Shown here piece after piece: positions 17,942-27,190 of a DNA stretch of 64,000 bases. The notes beneath the pieces are model-generated. The model searched no databases. It had not been told where the DNA came from and saw only the letters and a program-made list of their open reading frames with translations. The stretch's first letter is position 1. Every line of letters starts with the position of its first letter. This stretch comes from Sphingobacterium detergens (lineage in GTDB: Bacteria > Bacteroidota > Bacteroidia > Sphingobacteriales > Sphingobacteriaceae), in NCBI RefSeq assembly GCF_003610355.1, contig NZ_RAPY01000001.1, positions 1,976,500 through 2,040,499 on the forward strand, read 5' to 3'. Made by a program: the position numbers and the translations under genes.

Positions 17942-18391
17942 TTAACGTAGCACAAAATAATAAGTCCAGCCGATCAGCAACAGTTGAAATGGAATTCTAA
18001 ACCACAGATATCCTGGACCTTTTCCATCAAAAGTCGCAGTTTCATAGTTCAGGTGCCTCATACTCGCATATATATTTGTCGGTAATATCAATATAAAAAA
18101 GACAATTAAAAGCATCCCTGTGAGACGGCTTAATGCTGGTATAAATAAACCGAAGGCCGCCATGACCTCCAATAATCCGGTCATATAAATCATTTCCTTT
18201 TTTAATGGGATAAAATCAGGAAGCATCAACAGCATGCCTTTTGTGTAGATGAGGTGTCCAAGGGAGGTAAACAATAATGTGGCCGCAAGGGCTATTTTTC
18301 CAGCCAAATGGTAATCCATATCGCCCTTATACTGTCGTATAACTAAATTGCTGATGAGAAATACTGTAAGTAAAACAAAAAGTGGTTTCAT
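17942..18391 (-). CDS. DoxX-family membrane protein
   Basis: The 149-residue protein has four hydrophobic segments (about residues 3-18, 31-49, 66-87 and 92-108, with a further one at 130-147) and the DoxX-like pattern KEMIYMTGLLEVMAAFGLFIPALSRLTGMLL. Proteins of this family are inner-membrane proteins, some linked to quinone or thiol redox chemistry; the role here is not known. It starts 54 bases after the stop of the Crp/Fnr-type gene on the same strand and is probably cotranscribed with it. Confidence 0.75.
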   Translation of the reverse strand: MKPLFVLLTVFLISNLVIRQYKGDMDYHLAGKIALAATLLFTSLGHLIYTKGMLLMLPDFIPLKKEMIYMTGLLEVMAAFGLFIPALSRLTGMLLIVFFILILPTNIYASMRHLNYETATFDGKGPGYLWFRIPFQLLLIGWTYYFVLR

Positions 18392-18445
18392 AATCTTTTT
18401 TATTCAAAGTTATGGGCCTTTCTATTCCCTATCAATGAACAATTG

Positions 18446-19021
18446 TTAAGAAATTTCCTTCCGGATTCTGCTTAGCGATTGTGGTCTAATCCCAATATAA
18501 GATGCTAAGTATTTAAGGGGGATATTTTTAATTAACTCAGGCTGTTCCCGCATTAGATTGACATACCTCGTTTTGGCTGAATCTTCGAGTAAGGTAAATT
18601 CACGTTTCATTTTCTTCAAAAAGATATCTTCGATAGCCTTTCGTCCGATAAAATTCCCCACCTGTGTCGTTTTATACACGATATTCAGATCATCATAAGA
18701 TATCCGCCATAAGACACAATCTGTAATCGCTTCAAGATTATAGGACGATGCAGTTTGGGTCAGGAATGAATCATAGGCACTCACAAAGGAGTTTTCAAAG
18801 GCAAAACCAAATGTAAAATCGTAATCCAATTTTGGAATATTGAACCGGACAATCCCTTTTTCAATAAAAGATAGATAGCGCTCGGTTTTACCCATTTCCA
18901 GAATCAGTGATCTTTTCGGAAAAACTGCCTTGGTAAGCATTGACGAAAAAATATCCCAGTCCTCCGCCTCCATCGCAATGAGCGAGTCAAAATAATTCTT
19001 GATTTTATCCATGCTATCCAA
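18446..19021 (-). CDS. Crp/Fnr-family transcriptional regulator
   Basis: The 191-residue protein has an N-terminal cyclic-nucleotide-binding-like beta-roll (about 25-115: RSLILEMGKTERYLSFIEKGIVRF, DYDFTFGFAFENSFVSAYDSFL) and a short C-terminal helix-turn-helix (IPLKYLASYIGIRPQSLSRIRKEI). The cAMP-contact residues of true Crp are not evident, so the effector may differ or be absent; this is typical of the many Bacteroidota regulators of this type. It lies just ahead of a DoxX-family gene and probably controls that unit. Confidence 0.85.
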   Translation of the reverse strand: MDSMDKIKNYFDSLIAMEAEDWDIFSSMLTKAVFPKRSLILEMGKTERYLSFIEKGIVRFNIPKLDYDFTFGFAFENSFVSAYDSFLTQTASSYNLEAITDCVLWRISYDDLNIVYKTTQVGNFIGRKAIEDIFLKKMKREFTLLEDSAKTRYVNLMREQPELIKNIPLKYLASYIGIRPQSLSRIRKEIS

Positions 19022-19181
19022 ATTTTAAAACAAGATAAAAACTTCTGGTCAATACGTATCTCAAAAACACCTTTTTCTGATACAGAAAATAGAAAGAGCA
19101 GGATAAAACGTGACTATTCAATTTTATCATTCATTTTTTTTATATACTTGGATAACACATAACCCTATTTAACCTAAAAAA

Positions 19182-20021
19182 ATGTTTGAAACAGGTATCG
19201 TCAAAAAAAGTGGAGATCTAAAAAAAGATCATGAGACGCTCTATACCGAATGGCAGGGACGGCTCCATAGAACAAGAAATTTTCAGAACGATGAATTTAT
19301 TATCACTCTGTCTGAATCAAAAAGAGGTGCCCACCATATTGATTTGGAAAAACACATCATGCGGGGATATCAGCTACATATTGTTTTTCCGGGACAACGA
19401 AGCCATTTCAGTATTTTGGATTATACATTTACCTATCAACTTCGGATTGCCAAAATAAATTTTGAAAAGGTTTGTACTGCACTACGTTTTAGCCTTCATT
19501 TATACAGAATACACCCCGTACAGAATCTTACGCAATCGGAATTTGAGAAACTCCGCGATGAGTTAAGGAATATCGGAGATGAATTGCATATGGATCGACC
19601 TCTCCTTGAAATCATTTGTTCACGGGCGCGTGTCACCTTACAGGAAATCAGTAGGATTTTAGAGAAGCGTATCAGTGATATTAATTTATTTAGAATACCA
19701 TCTGTTTTATTTGAATTTTTGCAGCTTGTAAAGCTCCATTACAACAAAGAGCACAACGTCACATTCTATGCAAAAAAATTAAATGTAAGCTCAGACTACC
19801 TCGCGATACTGACACGGAACCATCTCAATATAACACCAAAAAAAGTAATTAAAGGGGAGATATTAACCGAATCCAAGCGCCTATTGAGTCTCGTACCCAT
19901 TACAATCAAAGTTGTCATGTATCAACTTGGATTTGAAGATCAGGCCGTCTTTACTCAATTTTTTAAGAGCTCAACAGGTATGTCACCAACTGAGTTCCAA
20001 AAGAGTACAATAACCTTTTAA
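19182..20021 (+). CDS. AraC-family transcriptional regulator (C-terminal HTH)
   Basis: The 279-residue protein ends in an AraC-type double helix-turn-helix (about residues 185-279: FYAKKLNVSSDYLAILTRNH, then MYQLGFEDQAVFTQFFKSSTGMSPTEF). The N-terminal 170 residues carry no domain I can name; they are rich in beta strands and charged residues and may bind an effector. It is divergent from the Crp/Fnr gene, with 160 bases between their starts, and converges on the GH16 gene, so it may serve the neighbouring PUL, but nothing in the sequence shows this. Confidence 0.85.
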   Translation: MFETGIVKKSGDLKKDHETLYTEWQGRLHRTRNFQNDEFIITLSESKRGAHHIDLEKHIMRGYQLHIVFPGQRSHFSILDYTFTYQLRIAKINFEKVCTALRFSLHLYRIHPVQNLTQSEFEKLRDELRNIGDELHMDRPLLEIICSRARVTLQEISRILEKRISDINLFRIPSVLFEFLQLVKLHYNKEHNVTFYAKKLNVSSDYLAILTRNHLNITPKKVIKGEILTESKRLLSLVPITIKVVMYQLGFEDQAVFTQFFKSSTGMSPTEFQKSTITF

Positions 20022-20029
20022 CAAAAACA

Positions 20030-20067
20030 GGCTCCATGTGTTGATTTTTATTCAACTACATGGAGCC
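20030..20067. terminator. Strong hairpin terminator between converging genes
   Basis: GGCTCCATGT at 20030-20039 pairs with ACATGGAGCC at 20058-20067, extended by GTTGA/TCAAC after a one-base bulge. It begins 9 bases after the AraC stop and lies between AraC and the converging GH16 gene. Confidence 0.7.
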
Positions 20068-20105
20068 ATATTTCCATTATTATGGTAGGATTAGTTTCAG
20101 TTATT

Positions 20106-21692
20106 TTATTTCTTCTTTACCATGATATTATCTAAATATATGGTCTCCTTACCAGTGTTCGTAAAAGCTATTCGCACTATTTTTTTATTTGGTTTGATTT
20201 CCTGACCAGTCACAAAATTAATTTCGTACTTTTTACCTTTCTTACCCAACTCCAGTGTCTGTTGGCTTAGATTCGACAGCTCTCCGGTCACAACCTTCAC
20301 ATCGTCTACTGCTACGGCTATACTGCCACCTCTGCCCCAATACCTAAGATTAAATTGTTGCTCCGGGTCCAAATAAATGTATTGTTCTATCTTTTTCCCT
20401 TGAGCAAGTACAAGAGCCTTACTCCCCTTTTCACCTAAGCCCTCTTCAATCGTACCCTCTCCTTCCCAGGGTTTAAGACCAGCTTTTCCCTCTAAATCCG
20501 GATTAGGAAGCTCATTTCCATCACGCAAGGGCCAGTTATAGGCACGGATGTAATCGACCTCCATATTCACCCCACCTTCGGAACCGTATGCGCCCAAAAA
20601 CACATTCATAAAATGGTTGGGTGAGTAGATTTGATTCTTATTGTTGTATTCTTTAATTAAATCACCATTGATATAATGCTTAATACTCGTTGGAGTCCAC
20701 AACACACCATGGGTAACCCACTGGCCTACATGCTCATAGCCTTCGGCAATATGTGTGGCAAGATTACGTTGAAATACCCCTTTCGCATCGACATGTCCGT
20801 GGATGACAAATTGAGCCGTAATATATTCAAACACATCTATTTCAAACAATTGGCCTTTTGGACGTATTCCTCTTATTCCGTCAACCTCGCCCCCCTCTTG
20901 AAGATAGTAACGAATATCTGGTCCTGGTGAATCAAACCAAAATGCAGTATTTGTTCCTTTCGGGTTACCTTGACGATTGCGGCGTACTTTTACCTCAAAA
21001 TAACCACCTTTACTGTTGTCCAACAGGTTTTCATTCGTTTTCCAGTCATAGGTCTGAATGGACGAAATCTTTTGGTTTCCACCTTCTGTAAAGATTCGCT
21101 TTGGGATGGTATCGTTCACATAGAGGTTAATTGCGGATCCGTCAAGCGTATAGGCCGGCTGGGGTAATTGATCCTGCAACATTTCCCGCTTTGATTTTTC
21201 ATTTAGATAATTCAATGAGGAGAAATAATTGGTGGTCCATTTATTTCGGTTTAAAAGTTGATCATTAAACTCGTCCTGCCAAAAAATTTCCATACCGACA
21301 GGAACAACAGCTGAACTTGGATTTCTTTTCTCTTCCTCGAGCTCGGCGTCATCCAAAGTCCAACTTTTAGAGGTATAGGACTTCCCTTGCGCCAAAGGCC
21401 TGCCAGCCGCAGATTCGACCCAAACATAATAAGTTGTCTCAGGATCAACCTGCTGGATATAATAGCGTTTGGTACCCTCTGCCAGTACCGCATTGGCAAC
21501 AGCAGGCTTCCTATGCGTCTTTGACCAGAACAGCTTGGCTCCCGAAAGATCGTTCTTTCCATCTTTCATATCAAGTCGTATCCAACTTCTTGTTCCCAAC
21601 AATCGCAATGGAGCATCGGATTTGGTCGTTTGCGCTGACAATAATAGAACTGACAACATTTGAGCTGCCGCCAGTGATATATATTTTTTCAC
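20106..21692 (-). CDS. Exported GH16 endo-glycosidase
   Basis: The 528-residue protein has a signal peptide (about 1-20), a fibronectin III-like region (about 28-110), a GH16 domain (about 130-395) and a C-terminal beta-sandwich, probably carbohydrate-binding (about 405-528, KIEQYIYLDPEQQFNLRYWG). The GH16 catalytic motif ExDxxE is intact: Glu284, Asp286 and Glu289 in LFEIDVFEY. GH16 enzymes cut beta-1,3 or beta-1,4 glucans and galactans (laminarin, lichenan, agar, porphyran); the motif does not show which. It is the last gene of the PUL1 run, but a strong hairpin at 21931-21960 separates it from the gene upstream, so it may have its own promoter. Confidence 0.85.
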   Translation of the reverse strand: MKKYISLAAAQMLSVLLLSAQTTKSDAPLRLLGTRSWIRLDMKDGKNDLSGAKLFWSKTHRKPAVANAVLAEGTKRYYIQQVDPETTYYVWVESAAGRPLAQGKSYTSKSWTLDDAELEEEKRNPSSAVVPVGMEIFWQDEFNDQLLNRNKWTTNYFSSLNYLNEKSKREMLQDQLPQPAYTLDGSAINLYVNDTIPKRIFTEGGNQKISSIQTYDWKTNENLLDNSKGGYFEVKVRRNRQGNPKGTNTAFWFDSPGPDIRYYLQEGGEVDGIRGIRPKGQLFEIDVFEYITAQFVIHGHVDAKGVFQRNLATHIAEGYEHVGQWVTHGVLWTPTSIKHYINGDLIKEYNNKNQIYSPNHFMNVFLGAYGSEGGVNMEVDYIRAYNWPLRDGNELPNPDLEGKAGLKPWEGEGTIEEGLGEKGSKALVLAQGKKIEQYIYLDPEQQFNLRYWGRGGSIAVAVDDVKVVTGELSNLSQQTLELGKKGKKYEINFVTGQEIKPNKKIVRIAFTNTGKETIYLDNIMVKKK

Positions 21693-21930
21693 TTTATCTT
21701 ATTTAAGTACTCATTTACTTTAGCAATACGATAATAACGAGAATTATTAGCATTGACAACTCCGATCCACACGCAACCGTTTGTTTAATTTAGCAACACA
21801 AAGACGTAAATTCCATAGTCCTTTTCTACAAAAATATCAATGGCTCGTTATCCGCGGAGTACATGAAACTAGACGGACATGGAAAGATATACAAGATTCC
21901 GGCCCATTATAAGGGCATGTAATTAAAAGT

Positions 21931-21960
21931 AAATCGCTACAGGACGACCTGTAGCGATTT
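21931..21960 (-). terminator. Perfect 13-bp hairpin after the first PUL1 glycosidase-like gene
   Basis: AAATCGCTACAGG and CCTGTAGCGATTT form a perfect 13-bp stem with a 4-base loop. It begins 7 bases after the stop codon of the minus-strand gene ending at 21967. The U-tract behind it is poor (ATTTACTTTTAATT), so it could be a terminator or an mRNA-stabilising 3-prime structure. Confidence 0.65.
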
Positions 21961-21966
21961 ATTCGC

Positions 21967-23958
21967 TTAGTTTAAGGTGATACTGATAGCTTGGTTCTTT
22001 AAAATTATTTTTTGAATTATCGTTCCATCTTGTTGTTTCACAACAAGGAACTCTTGTTTGCCTCTCCGAACTACTTCAAGATCAAACACACGGTCAAAGG
22101 CTCTTATGCGCCTAAGTCGCATATACTTCCATTCCTTTGGTAGACTGGGATTTATGCTAAACTTACGAAACCCTGTGGGTACAATATGAAATAAGCCCTC
22201 TGTTATGACACGACAATAAAGGGCACTTTCGGCACTTAAATGCCTTTGTCCACCTTCAGGCCAAGCCTCAACTGGATAAGGGACGTGATCGCCCAAAAGG
22301 CGCATCGAAGAGTAATATTTAAAATAGGGAAGCGCTCTTTCCGTCGCACCCGTCATAAAAAATCCCTTAAAGGCATACAATGTTGCTCTATCCCAGAATA
22401 CCTTATCTCCGGATTGTGTCAGGATACCATTATTGGTCCAAAGATATTTTGACAACAATGCGTCGATTGTTCCCGCGCTTCGCTCGGTAATGCCCATCGT
22501 CATGGGCAAACATATCCAAGCCCTTAAGATGCTATTTCCATCATAATAACGATACGTGGAGTATCCTTGCACATCTGTTCCAAAGTACCTAACAATCGCG
22601 CTCCGAAGTTCTCCAGCACGCTGTAGGTATAGTTTTGAAAGATCATCCTTACCCAACTCACGGGCTAGATCCGCAGCACTTCGATAAGCACCATAAGCAA
22701 TACTATTCGTCGACAGATTAATCTTTCCTGCGGGAGCTCTGCCTTCCAATTCGTCACTGTCTGAGCGGTATACGCCCTCATCTGTCTTCTGTCGCTCAAG
22801 ATACTCAAAACACCAATGAATCAATGGCCAAAGCTCGGTAGCGATATCTTTCTTACCTAATGCCAAGGCATAACGCGATGCCCCGTAGGCAATCATCGCC
22901 ATATCCCCCCTATCTTTTGCTCCATTCCAATAACTGTCACCTTCAGCAACTATTGAACTGGGAATCGGTTTATAATCTGAGTTCATAAAACGGGCAAAAT
23001 GACGGAAGGAATTAATAGCACTTTCATTGCCGTTGCGATTGCCTAAAAATGGGAAGAAAGGATTGGCATATTCAGCCTGATCATTTGCCCATATCGCGGC
23101 ATAGTAGCTTAGGCCCCCAGGACCATGCATTAATCCGCCCTTTGTATCATAGATACTTTCTGTTGCACGAATCTTCGCAAAGGCAAATGCTGTATTGATC
23201 GTATCATTGGGTGTTTCCAGAATAAGATCCCCGGCTAAGCCTTTCACAAAATCCTCCCTTTTCCCTAATTCATAGGAAGGCGAATACTGATAAGCTGGTT
23301 CGGTGATTTTCTTCCCCTCATACACAATATTGAATTGATAAGACTGCAGTGGTTCAAGTTTGGGGACGAGGCTGTCTCTTAGTAAAGCCTGCACGACATA
23401 TTGCCCATATACACTTTTTTCAGGGTCGGAATAGAATTTTGAATACTTGTTAATCAGATCAATCTGCAAGGGTTTACTCCCCGTATTAACCAACTTAACC
23501 TGTTCAATCAAAACAGGCTTATCAACTGCGGGAAATAAGGTCCGCTGTATCTCCAGCGGAGAGTTCGTTTTTGAATAAACACTTAATTTTCCATCGAGCC
23601 CAAAGCTCAGCGGATACTCATCGACCCCTACACCATCTACTTTTATCAATAAAGACTTATTATCTTGAAAGGGTACGGTCAGGCTTGCATGTGTATTGTT
23701 GGGAATTGTTCGCAACATGGGAAATACGATCTTTTTGTCCAATAAGAGGCGACCGTTGCGAACACCATAGTAAACGACAGCAGCGGTTTGTAAACCTGCC
23801 ATTTCAATATGGTCCTCGTGATTCTCTCCCGCTCTAACCTTCCATTCAATCTTATTCCCTTTCAATAACGTCCATTTTTTTGAATTTTGAGCGAACGATA
23901 AACTCCCCTGCAGTAGACTAATGGCAACAAGACTCCAATAATATAATTTAGTTTTCAT
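21967..23958 (-). CDS. Exported putative six-hairpin glycosidase, family not assigned
   Basis: The 663-residue protein has a signal peptide (about 1-23, LSFAQ). Residues up to about 240 look like an N-terminal beta-sandwich, and about 250-600 look like an (alpha/alpha)6 barrel: GGLSYYAAIWANDQAEYANPFF, VAEGDSYWNGAKDRGDMAMIAYG, VYRSDSDELEGRAP, PYPVEAWPEGGQRHLSAESALYCR. Acidic residues in IWANDQAEY and VEAWPEGGQ are candidates for catalysis. Such architecture occurs in GH63-, GH78- and GH95-like enzymes, but I cannot place it in one of them. It starts 7 bases after the stop of the next PUL1 gene, so the two are certainly cotranscribed. It probably acts in the periplasm on oligosaccharides. Confidence 0.6.
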   Translation of the reverse strand: MKTKLYYWSLVAISLLQGSLSFAQNSKKWTLLKGNKIEWKVRAGENHEDHIEMAGLQTAAVVYYGVRNGRLLLDKKIVFPMLRTIPNNTHASLTVPFQDNKSLLIKVDGVGVDEYPLSFGLDGKLSVYSKTNSPLEIQRTLFPAVDKPVLIEQVKLVNTGSKPLQIDLINKYSKFYSDPEKSVYGQYVVQALLRDSLVPKLEPLQSYQFNIVYEGKKITEPAYQYSPSYELGKREDFVKGLAGDLILETPNDTINTAFAFAKIRATESIYDTKGGLMHGPGGLSYYAAIWANDQAEYANPFFPFLGNRNGNESAINSFRHFARFMNSDYKPIPSSIVAEGDSYWNGAKDRGDMAMIAYGASRYALALGKKDIATELWPLIHWCFEYLERQKTDEGVYRSDSDELEGRAPAGKINLSTNSIAYGAYRSAADLARELGKDDLSKLYLQRAGELRSAIVRYFGTDVQGYSTYRYYDGNSILRAWICLPMTMGITERSAGTIDALLSKYLWTNNGILTQSGDKVFWDRATLYAFKGFFMTGATERALPYFKYYSSMRLLGDHVPYPVEAWPEGGQRHLSAESALYCRVITEGLFHIVPTGFRKFSINPSLPKEWKYMRLRRIRAFDRVFDLEVVRRGKQEFLVVKQQDGTIIQKIILKNQAISITLN

Positions 23959-23965
23959 GATTTAT

Positions 23966-25489
23966 CTATAATTGAGTCGTTACACGATATTGCTTATCTC
24001 CGGTGATCTTCACATCGATATAACTGTAGGTAATGCCATTTTTTTCGCCAATGCTACTTTTAATCTTTTTACCATTACAGTAGAGATAAAGATGACTTCC
24101 CGGAAAACCAGCCTGCCAATACTGTACCGCTTCTCCTCCTGTATAAGACAAGATCGTTTCCGATATAGCACGCTGCTCCACCGTGTACAGTACCTGACCA
24201 ATCTTGACATTCGACACTTTCACTCGGCCAAGTTCTTTTGGAAGATGGGGGCAGGTTTCTATAGCGTTACCTTTTTCCCCGGGATTAACGCCCATCATAT
24301 CCTGTACAACATTACTGATCAGCACAAAAGAAACCTCTGGGTAATCGCCATTGTTACCAGTCAATGTTGCCATGGCATGCACTGTATTAATTTTTGAAAT
24401 AATGTATTTCAACCATTTCCAGCCACGCTCATTCTGCCCATATTTAAAAAATAACTCCGGCACATAGGTAATTGCTTCTATATTTTCGGGCAATCCTTCT
24501 TTGGAGCCAAGCTGTTCATCGATATAATTCAAATACTTCAGATGTCTGTCCGATCGTGGGTCTGTAATTTCTTTCAAGGGAAGAAACCAAGAGTTCTCTT
24601 TTCCCCAACCAGCAACAGGGAGGTTATTCTTATCGTAGCCCCGGTTATACAGTTCTTTATTATCGACTATCCCCCATTCCTTGTTAAAATAGTTCCGCAA
24701 TGCACTAGCCTTTTCGTTATAGATCCTGGCCTGGGCGTTCTCGCCACTTAACTCTGACAGCTTAGCGAAAGCCATATAAGCCTGATATTGACTACCAATA
24801 CCATCGCCTGCTTCGATCAAAGTCTGGTCACGATGTTCATTATAGGTGGCGGTACCTTTGAAGATATTGCCCGAGCCATCACTCTCGGCAACACCGTTCG
24901 GGTTTTTAAGATCATGCGCTAGCACGAAGTCACTGACAGCTTTGGCATTGAATTGTCTTAATGCGGAGTCAGTCAGATAACGTTGATCTTTGGTCCAGTC
25001 ATAGAGCTGAGCATTCTTTTCAACGAGTTCAAAAACAGCTGGAATTTCACGCACAAAGTTATCGTCATTTTTATAATCTAAGGTGTAAGGTGTCCCATCA
25101 AAATTAATAGCCCATAAAGGGAACCATTTTCGGCTAGGGGTAGCACTCGCGGCAAAAGCACGGAGCATAGTGAAATTTTCAGCTTCCAGTCCTAATAAAT
25201 GAGCTCCAATCGCTTGATGACAAAAATCACGTGAATAGAACGCAGTACGCAAAGGATAGCCTGCCCAGTAGCTAGGTAAATAAGAAACGGTTGCTGACTC
25301 TTGGTTTTTCTGATGGATATTGACTGGGCCTCTTTTTCCTGTAACAACAAAAGACCGCGCTTTCCGCTTTGCCCACACAAAGATTTCGTTTAGCTCTTTA
25401 TGATCTGTATCAATGGAAATATCATTTTTTTGCGCGAATAAACTTACAAAAAATAGTGTCTGCAGTGCGAGTAATAAGATCGCTTTCAT
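23966..25489 (-). CDS. Exported putative six-hairpin glycosidase, family not assigned
   Basis: The 507-residue protein begins with a signal peptide (about 1-19, SLFAQ). The body looks mostly helical with repeating hairpins: GYPLRTAFYSRDFCHQAIGAHLLGLEAENF, NFVREIPAVFELVEKNAQLYDWTKDQRYL, AGDGIGSQYQAYMAFAKLSELSG and WGKENSWFLPL. This fits an (alpha/alpha)6 barrel of the kind found in GH78- or GH63-like enzymes. RTAFYSRDFCHQ and PENIEAITYVPELF supply candidate catalytic acids. I cannot assign a family. It follows SusD by 60 bases and precedes another six-hairpin gene by 7 bases, which places it in the PUL1 operon. Confidence 0.6.
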   Translation of the reverse strand: MKAILLLALQTLFFVSLFAQKNDISIDTDHKELNEIFVWAKRKARSFVVTGKRGPVNIHQKNQESATVSYLPSYWAGYPLRTAFYSRDFCHQAIGAHLLGLEAENFTMLRAFAASATPSRKWFPLWAINFDGTPYTLDYKNDDNFVREIPAVFELVEKNAQLYDWTKDQRYLTDSALRQFNAKAVSDFVLAHDLKNPNGVAESDGSGNIFKGTATYNEHRDQTLIEAGDGIGSQYQAYMAFAKLSELSGENAQARIYNEKASALRNYFNKEWGIVDNKELYNRGYDKNNLPVAGWGKENSWFLPLKEITDPRSDRHLKYLNYIDEQLGSKEGLPENIEAITYVPELFFKYGQNERGWKWLKYIISKINTVHAMATLTGNNGDYPEVSFVLISNVVQDMMGVNPGEKGNAIETCPHLPKELGRVKVSNVKIGQVLYTVEQRAISETILSYTGGEAVQYWQAGFPGSHLYLYCNGKKIKSSIGEKNGITYSYIDVKITGDKQYRVTTQL

Positions 25490-25549
25490 AAGGATTAGCT
25501 TTTAATGAACCCAGGATCTGTACATGACAGACCCTGGGCGGTAGGTTGA

Positions 25550-27178
25550 TTAGTCGTAACTTGGATTCTGTTTCAACAGTGCATTTCGTTGAATCTCACT
25601 TCGCGGAATCGGAAGCAGATAATGCTGTGGAAAGAACTTCCGCTCCTGCAACACCTCGATTTTATAACTTTTCTTTTTCGTTTGGTCATCCCGCACAATC
25701 GTGATTTTCCGTGCTGGTTTGTTTTCGGTCTGTTCAGCGATTTTCCAACGTCTTACATCAAAAAAACGATGATCTTCAAAAGCAAGTTCTATGCGGCGTT
25801 CCTGTTCTATTTTCCCCAAAAGTGCTGCCCCGGTGCTTGTAATAGCAGGAAGTATACCAGCCTTCCCTCCACGTGCCCGCTCTCTAATCTTATTGATGTA
25901 AGTACGGGCGGCCTCCTCGTTCCCCAACTGATATTGGCTTTCCGCATAATTTAGATAAATCTCACCCAAACGCATGTAAATCCAAGGTTGTGCGCTTTTA
26001 TCGTTCCAAGGATTGCGCAAACTTTCGTCCATAAACTTGCGGATCGTGTAATGGGTCTTCGAAGCATTCCAATCATCAATACCGAATTCGCTGTCTTTAC
26101 CACTATTGGCTCTGTTTCCGGTAGAAGATACATAGAACTCAATCTCTCTTCCTCTAAATTGCTGACCATCGCAGACAACAGAAGCATAGAATCGAGGCTC
26201 ACGCCCTTCCCAGGGTTTACCATCCTGGTACTGTTGTGCTGAAGGCATTGAACCGTCCTCCATCTCATAAGCATCCACCATGTCTTGGAGTACACAGGTT
26301 CTTGACCAGCCTGTAAAACCGTTCGGAGAATCAGTCCAGTCGAAGGAGTGCCCAAATTCCGTATTGAACTGCTTCATGAAAATAATCTCTTTACTCTTAT
26401 TGCTCGTAAAAAGCTGTTTGTAATTCGGATCGAGCTGGTATTGATTGAGATCCAGCACAGCCTTCGCTGCATCCGCAGCTTTTTGCCATTTGGACTTATC
26501 ATTAGATGGGTTCCAGTAAGCGCTAGCGGCATATAATGTTACCCGTGACTTCAGTGCCAATGCAGCTCCCTTAGTCGCGCGACCAAAATCCTTTCCCTCA
26601 TAACTGAGGGGAAGGAAGTTTGCTGCTTTATCTAATTCTTTTACAATAAAATCGATACATTCGTCATAGGTATTCCGGGGCACCATCATATCACTGTTCA
26701 GATCGAAGGTTTTTGTAATCAGAGGGACACCGCCAAATCGTGCAACGAGATCCGCATAAAAAAATGCTCTCAGAAAAGTCATCTCCCCAATCAACCGGTC
26801 TACCTTCGCTTTGTCTGCTTTGAGCTGAGCAATATTATCAAAGAAAATATTACAGTTCTTGATTCCTTCATAATACGCGTTCCAGGTCGAGTAGTCACCA
26901 AATTGATCTGCTGTTACCTCGCCCCGATTATATAAGTAAGGATTACCCGAGTTGAAGTTGTGATATGCCTCATCGGAAATGTAGCGTAAACCGAAATTTC
27001 CAAACCCATCCCGTAGTTCCGTATATCGCTTGTTCACATAAGCTTCCGTTAAACTGACATCCGAAAATATAGCCTCTCCGGTAAAAGAGTCTAAAGGCTT
27101 GACATCTAGATAATCAGTGCATGATGTAAAACAAGCTGTAAAAAAAATTGCTATATATAGTTTTATCTTTGTTTTCAT
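25550..27178 (-). CDS. SusD/RagB-family outer-membrane glycan-binding lipoprotein
   Basis: I start at the ATG at 27178 (542 residues), which gives a lipoprotein signal (MKTKIKLYIAIFFTACFTSC, Cys20 the probable lipidation site); an in-frame TTG 12 bases upstream is unlikely. The mature start CTDYLDVKPLDSFTGEAIF and the TPR-like regions (RFGGVPLITKTFDLNSDMMVPRNTYDECIDF; GEIYLNYAESQYQLGNEEAARTYINKIRERA) are typical of SusD. The C-terminus FFPQHYLLPIPRSEIQRN is also typical. It lies 12 bases after SusC and forms the surface glycan-capture complex with it. Confidence 0.95.
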   Translation of the reverse strand: MKTKIKLYIAIFFTACFTSCTDYLDVKPLDSFTGEAIFSDVSLTEAYVNKRYTELRDGFGNFGLRYISDEAYHNFNSGNPYLYNRGEVTADQFGDYSTWNAYYEGIKNCNIFFDNIAQLKADKAKVDRLIGEMTFLRAFFYADLVARFGGVPLITKTFDLNSDMMVPRNTYDECIDFIVKELDKAANFLPLSYEGKDFGRATKGAALALKSRVTLYAASAYWNPSNDKSKWQKAADAAKAVLDLNQYQLDPNYKQLFTSNKSKEIIFMKQFNTEFGHSFDWTDSPNGFTGWSRTCVLQDMVDAYEMEDGSMPSAQQYQDGKPWEGREPRFYASVVCDGQQFRGREIEFYVSSTGNRANSGKDSEFGIDDWNASKTHYTIRKFMDESLRNPWNDKSAQPWIYMRLGEIYLNYAESQYQLGNEEAARTYINKIRERARGGKAGILPAITSTGAALLGKIEQERRIELAFEDHRFFDVRRWKIAEQTENKPARKITIVRDDQTKKKSYKIEVLQERKFFPQHYLLPIPRSEIQRNALLKQNPSYD

Positions 27179-27190
27179 GTAATCTATCAA

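Noticed and set aside
21791..21930. Plus-strand stretch that translates to a protein-like C-terminus (INGSLSAEYMKLDGHGKIYK)
   Set aside because: Only about 40 codons are open, without a start, and no family is recognisable; it could be a gene remnant but the evidence is too thin.
27179..27190. Extended SusD start at a TTG
   Set aside because: The ATG at 27178 gives a standard lipoprotein signal peptide with Cys20; the extension adds four residues ahead of it without benefit.
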